The notes under the pieces: generated by a model
What the model was told of the DNA's origin: nothing
The model's input: the letters and a program-made list of their open reading frames with translations, nothing else
The model's database searches: none
Shown: in pieces, positions 1 through 7,335 of the stretch
Layout of the letters: each line of letters begins with the position of its first letter
Position numbering within the stretch: the first letter of the stretch is position 1
Translations under genes and position numbers: made by a program
Assembly: GCA_002352145.1 (NCBI GenBank)
Contig: DEHX01000149.1
Location: forward strand, 34,704-67,521
DNA: 32,818 nt
Direction: 5' to 3'
Origin: Chitinophagaceae bacterium UBA2789
GTDB taxonomy: Bacteria; Bacteroidota; Bacteroidia; Chitinophagales; Chitinophagaceae

Positions 1-341
1 GTTTGCCGGAATTCTGCAGGAACCCGGTAACCAGGGCCACCCATTCCTAATGCTTCGCCGGGTTTGGCATTGCGGCTGTTAGGATCGCCACCCTGTATCA
101 TAAAATCTTTTATCACCCGGTGAAACAAAAGGCTGTCATAAAAATGAACTTTTACCAGCTTTAAAAAATTATCCCGGTGAAGCGGGGTAGAGTCCGACAA
201 CCGGACCGTCATATCACCCATCGATGTCTGAATCAATACATCTCTTTTGCGGTCTTTCTTTTTTAGTGTTGAGTCTGATTGCGCCTCGCTGTAAGTAAAG
301 AAGACAGCAGTAAATGCCAATAAGATTAATTTCTTCATCAT
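1..341 (-). CDS. Peptidyl-prolyl cis-trans isomerase, cyclophilin type (partial, C-terminus off window)
   Basis: Translating the minus strand from 341 gives an N-terminal hydrophobic signal segment (MMKKLILLAFTAVFF), then a short charged linker and the start of a cyclophilin fold. The hallmark FHRVIKDFMIQGGDP stretch is present, followed by a glycine-rich segment typical of bacterial cyclophilins (GMGGPGYRVPAEF). Cyclophilins catalyse proline cis-trans isomerisation and help proteins fold; the signal peptide suggests export to the periplasm or anchoring in the envelope. Only about 113 residues lie in the window, so the C-terminal half of the barrel is missing. The start codon overlaps the stop of the upstream gene as TAATG, which indicates translational coupling. 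A second ATG follows immediately at 338, so the true start could be one codon later. Confidence 0.88.
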   Translation of the reverse strand, partial: MMKKLILLAFTAVFFTYSEAQSDSTLKKKDRKRDVLIQTSMGDMTVRLSDSTPLHRDNFLKLVKVHFYDSLLFHRVIKDFMIQGGDPNSRNAKPGEALGMGGPGYRVPAEFRQ

Positions 342-685
342 TAAAAATTATGCTGTTCGAAATAAAGTAATATATGATCCTTTAAAAAGTTTTCTTGTTC
401 TGGCATACTCATATCAGGCATGGGCTTTAGCTGCCTGAAATGCGGCCAGCCATCAGCATCAACACTTTCCAGTTCATAGTAGCCGCTTTGCGACAGCAGG
501 TTGCATACAGCCACATGCATCAGGTCCTGTTTCTGTTCCTTGGTAAATTTTTCTCTTATCTCGCCAAATTCCTGGATACCGATCAGGAACAATATGGCTT
601 CCATATCCGGTTTCTTCCCGAATCGCTCCACCAATTTGGCTTCCAGGTTCCACCAGCGTTGTTGTAAATCATCAGCAGGTAACAT
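341..685 (-). CDS. Conserved hypothetical protein, 114 aa
   Basis: I do not recognise a named family. The product is a small, acidic, soluble protein without signal peptide or membrane segment. It is predicted mainly helical, with a Trp pair near the N-terminus (QQRWW, residues about 8-12) and two His residues (one near residue 57, one in the WPHF segment). The reading frame is clean and its stop overlaps the cyclophilin start (TAATG), so it is probably the first gene of a two-gene operon. It is divergent from serS. A perfect Bacteroidota -7-like box (TATATTTG on the minus strand, 690-697) ends only 4 bases before the ATG, so a very short leader is possible. Function unknown. Confidence 0.7.
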   Translation of the reverse strand: MLPADDLQQRWWNLEAKLVERFGKKPDMEAILFLIGIQEFGEIREKFTKEQKQDLMHVAVCNLLSQSGYYELESVDADGWPHFRQLKPMPDMSMPEQENFLKDHILLYFEQHNF

Positions 686-689
686 CCTG

Positions 690-697
690 CAAATATA
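690..697 (-). promoter_or_regulatory. Candidate -7 element (TAnnTTTG) for the 114-aa gene
   Basis: The minus strand reads TATATTTG, a full match to the Bacteroidota -7 consensus. No TTTG is found at the usual distance upstream, and the box lies almost on the start codon, so it is either a leaderless-type promoter or chance. Confidence 0.3.
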
Positions 698-729
698 TAA
701 CCCGTCATAATTGGCTGTTTAAGAAATCG

Positions 730-760
730 GTTTATGCATGCCCCTCAGCAATTATCTTTG
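730..760 (+). promoter_or_regulatory. Probable serS promoter
   Basis: TATCTTTG at 753-760 matches the TAnnTTTG -7 consensus of the Bacteroidota primary sigma factor. A GTTTA stretch at 730-734 lies about 19 bp upstream where the -33 TTTG element is expected. The ATG at 778 would give a leader of roughly 10-12 bases. Confidence 0.6.
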
Positions 761-777
761 CCGCAAATTGAACTAAA

Positions 778-2049
778 ATGTTGCAGGTACAGGTGTTACG
801 TCAAAATCCCGAATGGGTAAAGGAAAGATTGGCAATAAAACATTTTGCCAATCAGGGACTGGTAGAAGAGATCATTGCGTTAGATGATGAAAGAAAAAAA
901 TTACAATTAGAGTCGGATACGTTGCAGTCAAAAGTAAATGCAGCATCGAAGGAGATCGGAATGCTGATGGGCAAAGGCCAAAAAGAAGAAGCTGAAGCAA
1001 AGAAACAGGAGGTGGCGGCAATAAAAGCATCTTTACTGCCATTGGCTGATCAGCAAACTGAAATTGAAAAACAACTGGGCGAAAAGCTGGTATTATTGCC
1101 CAACCTGCCATCCGAAAAAGTGCCGGCCGGAAAAACGCCTGCGGATAATGTGGTGGTAAGAGAAGGAGGGATGAAACCACAATTGTCTGCTGACGCTCTT
1201 CCACACTGGGACCTGATCAAAAAATATGATATCGTTGATTTTGAAACGGGGGTCAAGATAACCGGTAGCGGTTTCCCTTTATTTAAAGGTAAAGGGGCTA
1301 AGCTACAGCGGGCATTGACCCAGTATTTTCTTGATTTCAATACTGCAGCGGGTTATACAGAGTACCTGCCACCGCTAATGGTGAATGAGGCTACTGCTTA
1401 TGGCACTGGTCAGTTACCTGATAAAGAAGGCCAGATGTATTATATGCCTGCTGATAATTTTTACATGATTCCAACTGCGGAAGTGCCTGTTACCAATATT
1501 TACAGGGATGAAATTGTAAAGGAATCAGATCTACCAATCAAAATGACGGCTTTCTCAGCTTGTTTCAGAAGAGAGGCAGGTAGCTTTGGCGCCGATGTAC
1601 GAGGGTTGAACCGTGTTCACCAGTTTGATAAAGTGGAAATTGTGCAATTGGTTCATCCGGAAAAAAGTTATGAAGTGCTGGAAGAGATGGTGAGCCATGT
1701 AGAAAAACTGCTGAACACTTTAGAATTACCTTACAGAATACTTCGTCTTTGCGGCGGCGATATGAGTTTTGCTTCTGCGCTTACATATGACTTTGAAGTG
1801 TTCAGTGCGGCACAGCAAAAATGGTTGGAGGTAAGTTCTGTTTCCAACTTTGAGGCATTCCAGACCAACCGTATGAAGATTCGCTTTAAGGATGAAAAAG
1901 GTAAATCACAACTGGTGCATTCATTGAACGGCAGTTCTTTGGCTTTGCCAAGAATTATGGCATCATTGCTGGAGAATAATCAGTCTTCCGAAGGAATCAG
2001 TTTGCCTGCAGTATTACATTCTTATTTTGGAGGGAAAGTAATTTCTTAG
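778..2049 (+). CDS. serS: Seryl-tRNA synthetase
   Basis: This class II aminoacyl-tRNA synthetase charges tRNA-Ser with serine in the cytoplasm. The 423-residue length is normal. Residues about 1-105 form the long helical coiled-coil arm that grips the tRNA variable arm. The catalytic core follows: the serine-binding TAE triplet at 233-235, class II motif 2 with FRREAGSFG at 263-271, and motif 3 with LNGSSLALPR at 383-392. The ATG at 778 gives the usual MLQV-type N-terminus and sits just behind a good promoter. A strong hairpin terminator follows the stop codon, so the gene is probably monocistronic. Nothing looks unusual. Confidence 0.98.
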   Translation: MLQVQVLRQNPEWVKERLAIKHFANQGLVEEIIALDDERKKLQLESDTLQSKVNAASKEIGMLMGKGQKEEAEAKKQEVAAIKASLLPLADQQTEIEKQLGEKLVLLPNLPSEKVPAGKTPADNVVVREGGMKPQLSADALPHWDLIKKYDIVDFETGVKITGSGFPLFKGKGAKLQRALTQYFLDFNTAAGYTEYLPPLMVNEATAYGTGQLPDKEGQMYYMPADNFYMIPTAEVPVTNIYRDEIVKESDLPIKMTAFSACFRREAGSFGADVRGLNRVHQFDKVEIVQLVHPEKSYEVLEEMVSHVEKLLNTLELPYRILRLCGGDMSFASALTYDFEVFSAAQQKWLEVSSVSNFEAFQTNRMKIRFKDEKGKSQLVHSLNGSSLALPRIMASLLENNQSSEGISLPAVLHSYFGGKVIS

Positions 2050-2073
2050 TGGGTTCAATTTATTTCAATGCTA

Positions 2074-2116
2074 TTTAAAATACAAAACCCCGCATTGCGG
2101 GGTTTTGTATTTTAAA
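2074..2116. terminator. Bidirectional intrinsic terminator
   Basis: A perfect inverted repeat has 20-base arms (2074-2093 and 2097-2116) around a 3-base loop. The core is GC-rich (ACCCCGC/GCGGGGT) and both outer flanks are A/T-rich, giving a T run on either strand. It lies between the convergent genes serS and the metalloprotease, so it serves both. Confidence 0.92.
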
Positions 2117-2131
2117 GTGTTCAGTCTTTTA

Positions 2132-3115
2132 TTATGGTTGTGCAAAACTATTCCTGGGACCACCAGCGGCAAAAATGGCCAGCATCCTCGTTTTTTGACC
2201 GGCACTGAACATATACATACAAGCATCATCGGTATAATCCATATAATTCATGGTCATTTCAACAGGATTGCCAGAACAAGTACTTGTATGACCGGCTGCA
2301 GGACATCCATAGTTGGCCGTATTGTGAACAGGAGTATCGCCTACCTGGTCGTTTCCGCAGGTCGCATCACCCCAGATATGACGCAGGTTCATCCAGTGAC
2401 CTACTTCATGAGTAGCTGTTCTTCCTTTGTTAAAAGGCGCAGCCGCTGTACCGGTTGTACCAAATGCATTATCATCACAAACTACTCCATCTGTGGCAGC
2501 AGCACCACCCGGGAACTGGGCATAACCAAGATAACCGCTTGTCAGGTTACACACCCAAAGATTAAGAGTAGTGGTAGGGCTGGTAGGATCAATACCTCCT
2601 TGTGAACTTTTTTTCATGGCATCATTCAGTTGCCAGCTGGTTTTGTTGGTTTTTTTACGAACCACACCGGCCAACACAAAACGAACACCAATGTCGCCCG
2701 ATCTAACACCCTGGAATATGGAGGGAGTGTTATTGTAATCTGTATTTGTTGCACTAAAATCCTTATTCAGTACATCTATTTGTGATTGTATCTGAGTCTG
2801 TGAAATATTTTGTGCTGTTGTCTTATAAAGCACATTTACAACAACGGGTATTTCAATAATACCATTCACAAGCCTGTAAGCAGAAGGGTTCATCTGAACC
2901 TGGCGGGTAAAGTCTTCAATAGCATTCATTTTTTGCCTTAATGTAGGATCGGCTTTTAGTTGTTGCTGCAATACTTCATCAGCACCGCAATTTCTTTGCA
3001 GGGCAGATGTAGTTTCTTCAGGGCTGAGGGACTCTTGTTCTTCAGAGGTAATTGATTTGTTACAGCTGATGCCAAACAAAAATGCACCGGCAAGCAATAC
3101 GAGTGATTTCTTCAT
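2132..3115 (-). CDS. Secreted zinc metalloprotease lipoprotein (M43, pappalysin/cytophagalysin-like)
   Basis: The protein has 327 residues. The N-terminus is a lipoprotein signal, with the hydrophobic stretch of residues 4-17 ending in the lipobox LFGISC (Cys18 acylated), so it should be membrane-anchored, either in the periplasm or on the surface. A propeptide-like region (about 20-85) precedes the catalytic domain. The zinc site is HEVGHWMNLRH, with His236, Glu237, His240 and His246, the extended metzincin motif. The Met-turn is NYMDY at 290-294 and Cys residues around 253-299 could form disulfides. These features fit peptidase family M43. The gene stands alone, between the terminator shared with serS and a 270-base non-coding gap. 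There is no C-terminal sorting domain. Substrate unknown. Confidence 0.9.
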   Translation of the reverse strand: MKKSLVLLAGAFLFGISCNKSITSEEQESLSPEETTSALQRNCGADEVLQQQLKADPTLRQKMNAIEDFTRQVQMNPSAYRLVNGIIEIPVVVNVLYKTTAQNISQTQIQSQIDVLNKDFSATNTDYNNTPSIFQGVRSGDIGVRFVLAGVVRKKTNKTSWQLNDAMKKSSQGGIDPTSPTTTLNLWVCNLTSGYLGYAQFPGGAAATDGVVCDDNAFGTTGTAAAPFNKGRTATHEVGHWMNLRHIWGDATCGNDQVGDTPVHNTANYGCPAAGHTSTCSGNPVEMTMNYMDYTDDACMYMFSAGQKTRMLAIFAAGGPRNSFAQP

Positions 3116-3385
3116 ACAATTAGAATTTGAGTGTTTTAGGTGTGAAATAAAAAATGACTTTTAAATTTATCAGCATTTTTCATTATTTGATAAGTCTGGG
3201 TAAACTATTATTGCAACAAGGTGTCGAACCGGCAATAACCTGCAACTGGTATAGAAAATTTACGTTGGTTGCTAAATAATGTTATGATGGAATTACTATT
3301 GGCTAACCCATAATGCTTTTGTTATGCTGTCATAGAATAAAGGTTAAAGCAGCATAAAAAATTTACTTATCGTTTCAGGTATTTA

Positions 3386-4444
3386 CTAATTGTGCAAACC
3401 AGCAGACCGATTTTTCTTGATGCGATTATTCATCACATAAAACCAAAGCGGCGGCACCAGTGATAAAATGATCATTCCCGGATAACCGGTTGGCATTTGC
3501 GGAGAGTTATCATGGTGACGAAGTACCTGGTACTTTCTGCTGGCAAGATAATGATGATCAGAATGACGGCTCAGTTCAAACAACATTATTCGCCCGATTA
3601 CATGGTCGCTGTTCCAGCTATGCACCGGCAAAGCCCTTTCATACCTTCCTTCAGCAATTTTTTTTCGTTGCAGCCCGTAATGCTCAATATAATTAACGGT
3701 TTCCAGTAACAATATACCAATTAGTGCTGCTGCCAGGAAATACACTGTTACCAGGCCGCCAAAAAAATACCAGATCGTCCCAACAAAAGCAACTTGTATT
3801 AGCTGGAACTGTATCATTTCGTTGTACAAAGACAAAACGGCTTTTCCTTTTTTCTTCACTTCATCATTGGCGATATGCCAGGCACTGAAATAGCTCATGA
3901 TGATGGTACGGAAATAAAATTTATAGACTGGCTCTCCATACCGGGCACTGCTGGGATCTTCCGGTGTAGCCACTCTTTTGTGATGGCCTTTATTATGTTC
4001 CGTAAAAAAGTGCATGTAAAGAGAGGTAAGTAAAAGGGCTTTGGCCAGTGTTTGTTCAAACCGCTTAACCCGGTGACCAAGTTCATGTCCTACATTAATA
4101 CCGAAAGTTCCGCATAACAGGCCCATCACAGCTATTCTTCCGGCAGTTTCATACCAGGCAAGGGTGTCATTCTTCATGGACACCAAAAATTGGTATAAAG
4201 CGAAATATTGGAAGGCAACCACAAAGTATAAAAGAACGTCATATATCCTGCTTTTTCTTGCCATCTCTTCTTCTGCAGCATTCATATTGGAAGGGTCTGG
4301 TTTAATGAAGAGTTCCAGTACCGGGATAATGAAAAAAGCTGCTATCACCGGCAGCCAAACAAACCATCCATAGCTGTGGAATGATTGCCAGGCGCCAAAA
4401 AAGAAAAGAAAAGGAAGGATGTACTTCAGGAATCGTAACCGCAT
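3386..4444 (-). CDS. alkB: AlkB-type membrane di-iron hydroxylase (alkane 1-monooxygenase family)
   Basis: A 352-residue integral membrane protein with about six transmembrane segments. All histidine boxes of the AlkB family are present: HELGH at 120-124, EHNKGHH at 149-155, RHSDHH at 293-298, and the diagnostic HYG motif NYIEHYGL at 251-258. Known members hydroxylate the terminal methyl of medium-chain alkanes using a rubredoxin electron donor. No rubredoxin, rubredoxin reductase or alcohol dehydrogenase is encoded nearby, so the substrate (alkane, fatty acid or another lipid) cannot be settled from context. The third box is preceded by LFELS rather than the LQ of canonical alkane hydroxylases. 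The gene is divergent from the DUF1800 gene across 122 bases. Confidence 0.85.
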   Translation of the reverse strand: MRLRFLKYILPFLFFFGAWQSFHSYGWFVWLPVIAAFFIIPVLELFIKPDPSNMNAAEEEMARKSRIYDVLLYFVVAFQYFALYQFLVSMKNDTLAWYETAGRIAVMGLLCGTFGINVGHELGHRVKRFEQTLAKALLLTSLYMHFFTEHNKGHHKRVATPEDPSSARYGEPVYKFYFRTIIMSYFSAWHIANDEVKKKGKAVLSLYNEMIQFQLIQVAFVGTIWYFFGGLVTVYFLAAALIGILLLETVNYIEHYGLQRKKIAEGRYERALPVHSWNSDHVIGRIMLFELSRHSDHHYLASRKYQVLRHHDNSPQMPTGYPGMIILSLVPPLWFYVMNNRIKKNRSAGLHN

Positions 4445-4566
4445 ATAAAATTTATACAGATCAAATGTAAAAAATAAGAAAGGTATTATGACGTTTTACG
4501 TCTGGTAATAACTTGGTTGTTAAACCTGAAGAATGCTTTTAAGTCTGAAACCTAAATGTTAGCCTG

Positions 4567-6039
4567 ATGTCATTGTCGAACCAGTTGAAAAACCAGCACC
4601 TCATGTGGAGGGCCGGTTTTGGTCCCGCTGTTGAGCAGTTGGACGATTTGTCCCAATATACCCCGAAGCAATTTTATAAAGCCCTGGTAAAAGCATCCGA
4701 AAAGAAACCGGAGTACATCAATGTAGCAGATGACTACCTGCAGGGTCTGTACAAAGGACTGGAAGAAGCCGGCCGTCAGCAAAGACAGGAAATGAATGCC
4801 GAAGAACGAAAAATGGTACAGCAAAAGAACCGGGAGGGTATCCGCAATCTGAATATCTACTGGCTGTATGAAATGGTGAACAGCTCTGCACAGCTCAGGG
4901 AAAAAATGGCTTTCTTCTGGCATGGGCATTTTGCCTGCCGCAACCTCAATATCTTTTACCAGCAGGGTTTGCTGGATGTGATCCGGCGAAATGCCCTGGG
5001 CAATTTTGGAACCCTGCTGAAAGAAGTTTCCAAAACAGCAGCCATGCTGAATTTTCTGAATAACCAGCAAAACCGAAAAGATCATCCGAATGAAAATTTT
5101 GCCCGGGAAGTAATGGAATTGTTTACACTGGGTCGTGGAAATTATACGGAGCATGATGTAAAAGAAGCAGCTAGGGCTTTTACCGGGTGGACTGCCAACC
5201 TGAGGGGCGACTTTGTTTTTCGCCGCTTTCAGCATGACTTCGGAAGCAAAACCGTGCTGGGTAAAACCGGTGACTTCGATGGCGGAGATGTGCTGGATAT
5301 ATTACTGGAACAAAAGCAAACAGCCCAGTTCGTTACAGAAAAAATATATAAGTTCTTTGTGAATGAACAGCCAGACAAATCAAAAGTGGATTGGCTGGCA
5401 GATAGATTTTATAACAACCAGTATGATATAGCGAAACTGATGGAAGATATTTTCACCAGCGACTGGTTTTTTGAAGAAAAGAATATTGGTGCCAGAATAA
5501 AATCGCCCATTGAATTAGTAGCGGGTATACAACGGATGCTTCCCATGAAGTTTAACCAGGAAGAAGCATTGCTGCTGCTGCAAAGGGCATTGGGTCAGTT
5601 ATTGTTCTACCCGCCCAATGTGGCCGGTTGGCCCGGTGGTAAAAACTGGATTGACAGTTCCACACTGATGTTAAGGATGCGGATTCCGCAGATGCTGAAT
5701 GAACAGGATGAATTCAATGTAAAACCAAAGGATGATGATGACCAGATGATGGGCAGAAAGGATGATAAAAAGGATGACTCAAAGGAAAAGGCTATGAAAG
5801 GAATGAACCGGGTGAACCGGCCGATCAATGTGAAGATTGACTGGTCATTATATACCAAACATTATGAATCTACGCCCAGGGAAGCCCTGCTGACAAAAAT
5901 GACAGTTATATTGTTGCAGGCAAAAAGCCAGGTCAATGCTGAATTGATTAAGCAATATGCTGATCAAAGCGGCCGTGAGAATTTTATAAGAACAGCAACT
6001 CTGCAATTAATGAGTACACCGGAATATCAATTGTGCTAA
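4567..6039 (+). CDS. DUF1800 family protein
   Basis: The 490-residue product carries the hallmarks of DUF1800: FWHGHFA at about 117-123, PNENFARE followed by MELFTLG at 174-188, FTGW at 205-208, and PPNVAGWPGG at 349-358. There is no clear signal peptide. A highly charged, Met/Asp/Lys-rich linker (about 385-415) separates the conserved domain from a short C-terminal helical region. The biochemical role of DUF1800 is unknown. These proteins are very often encoded beside a DUF1501 protein, as here, 22 bases upstream and probably co-transcribed, which suggests a shared envelope or secretion-related function. Start chosen at the ATG giving the conserved helical N-terminus. Confidence 0.9.
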   Translation: MSLSNQLKNQHLMWRAGFGPAVEQLDDLSQYTPKQFYKALVKASEKKPEYINVADDYLQGLYKGLEEAGRQQRQEMNAEERKMVQQKNREGIRNLNIYWLYEMVNSSAQLREKMAFFWHGHFACRNLNIFYQQGLLDVIRRNALGNFGTLLKEVSKTAAMLNFLNNQQNRKDHPNENFAREVMELFTLGRGNYTEHDVKEAARAFTGWTANLRGDFVFRRFQHDFGSKTVLGKTGDFDGGDVLDILLEQKQTAQFVTEKIYKFFVNEQPDKSKVDWLADRFYNNQYDIAKLMEDIFTSDWFFEEKNIGARIKSPIELVAGIQRMLPMKFNQEEALLLLQRALGQLLFYPPNVAGWPGGKNWIDSSTLMLRMRIPQMLNEQDEFNVKPKDDDDQMMGRKDDKKDDSKEKAMKGMNRVNRPINVKIDWSLYTKHYESTPREALLTKMTVILLQAKSQVNAELIKQYADQSGRENFIRTATLQLMSTPEYQLC

Positions 6040-6061
6040 CCGGTTCAAAAACGATACAATT

Positions 6062-7261
6062 ATGTTTATAAAACGTAAAGAATTCATACAGATCGGTTCA
6101 TTGGCCACTGCATCGCTGATGCTCCCCAAATTCTTGAAAGCTTTTGAAGGAAAGACGCTGGTGCCTGCAGGCAATAAAGTAGTGGTGATTTTGCAACTCA
6201 GTGGCGGTAATGATGGTTTGAATACGGTGATTCCTTTCAGGAATGACCTGTACTATAAAGCCAGGCCAAGATTAGGAATTGTAAAAGAGAAAGCGCTGGC
6301 CTTGACGGGTGAAGCGGGTCTTCACCCGGCCCTTACTGCATTCAAAGAATTATATGATGATGGCAGCCTTGCGATATTAAATAATGTGGGATATCCGAAC
6401 CCTGATCGTTCACATTTCAGAAGTATGGATATCTGGCATACAGCCAGCCAAAACAATGAATATTGTAACCACGGTTGGGTTGGACGCTACCTGGATGCAC
6501 AATGTAATGGATGCGACAAACCGACCCAGGCCATTGAAATAGATGATATACTAAGTCTAGCTTTAAAAGGAGAAAACATGAAAGGCATTGCAGTAAAAGA
6601 TCCTCGTCGTTTGTATGGTACTGCCAATGAAAAATTTTTCAGAGATGTGATGAAAAATCACACGGATGAAAAAGGCGAACAGCCGGTTGATTATTTGTAT
6701 AAAACAATGGCAGAAACATTGTCAAGTGCCGATTATATTTTTCAGCAAAGCCGGTTGCATCCTACCAATGCCGAATACCCCAAAACGGATCTCGGCAATA
6801 GTATGAAGACGATTGCATCGCTGATCTTCTCTGAGATCAACACGAAGGTCTATTATGTGTCATTAGGAAGTTTTGACACACATATAGGACAGGAGGGTCA
6901 GCAACAAAGACTGTTCACAGAAATGAATGATGCGATAAAAGCCTTTGTGAAAGACCTGAAAGCGAATGGTCGTTTTAATGATGTCATGTTGTTTACTTTT
7001 TCTGAATTTGGCCGAAGGGTGGCACAAAATGCCAGTGGTGGTACCGACCATGGTACGGCCAATAATATGTTCCTGGTCAGTGGCGGATTAAAACAAAAAG
7101 GCCTCATCAATGAACTACCCGACCTGGCTGACCTTGATGAAGGTGATCTGAAGTATAAAGTGGATTTCAAAAATGTATATGCTACCGTACTCAGCAAATG
7201 GCTGAAGGCTGATGACAAAGCAATACTTGGAAAAAATTACGACTACCTGAATTTTATTTAA
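6062..7261 (+). CDS. DUF1501 family protein (alkaline-phosphatase-like fold)
   Basis: The 399-residue product begins with a basic stretch (KRKEF) and a hydrophobic segment up to about residue 28, resembling a Tat or Sec export signal although without a canonical twin arginine. The conserved metal-site motifs of the sulfatase/alkaline phosphatase-like superfamily are visible: SGGNDGLN at 47-54, FDTH at 271-274, FSEFGRR at 313-319 and GGTDHG at 326-331. It is the usual partner of DUF1800 and lies 22 bases downstream of it. A strong terminator follows, closing a two-gene operon. The enzymatic activity has not been established for the family; a metal-dependent hydrolase is an inference. Confidence 0.9.
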   Translation: MFIKRKEFIQIGSLATASLMLPKFLKAFEGKTLVPAGNKVVVILQLSGGNDGLNTVIPFRNDLYYKARPRLGIVKEKALALTGEAGLHPALTAFKELYDDGSLAILNNVGYPNPDRSHFRSMDIWHTASQNNEYCNHGWVGRYLDAQCNGCDKPTQAIEIDDILSLALKGENMKGIAVKDPRRLYGTANEKFFRDVMKNHTDEKGEQPVDYLYKTMAETLSSADYIFQQSRLHPTNAEYPKTDLGNSMKTIASLIFSEINTKVYYVSLGSFDTHIGQEGQQQRLFTEMNDAIKAFVKDLKANGRFNDVMLFTFSEFGRRVAQNASGGTDHGTANNMFLVSGGLKQKGLINELPDLADLDEGDLKYKVDFKNVYATVLSKWLKADDKAILGKNYDYLNFI

Positions 7262-7288
7262 GCTGTTACAGATCCGTAACCGGAAACT

Positions 7289-7320
7289 AAAAGCCCCTGC
7301 CGGTACCGGCGGGGGCTTTT
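7289..7320. terminator. Intrinsic terminator between convergent genes
   Basis: Arms 7289-7302 and 7307-7320 pair over 14 positions (one G-T wobble) around the loop GTAC. A-run on the left and T-run on the right make it usable from both sides, for the DUF1501 gene and the OPT transporter gene. Confidence 0.88.
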
Positions 7321-7335
7321 TACATCAGTATTGTT

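Noticed and set aside
2105..2605. A 166-residue plus-strand open frame
   Set aside because: It is antisense to the metalloprotease, starts within the terminator region, and has a Ser/Thr/Ile-rich composition unlike a protein. The zinc motif proves the minus-strand gene.
3205..3245. A tRNA T-loop-like GGTTCGA on the minus strand in the 3116-3385 gap
   Set aside because: The flanking bases do not form the 5-bp T stem, and no acceptor, D or anticodon arms can be drawn.
4570..5235. A 221-residue minus-strand open frame under the DUF1800 gene
   Set aside because: DUF1800 motifs on the plus strand are unambiguous, and this frame shows no domain or start signal.
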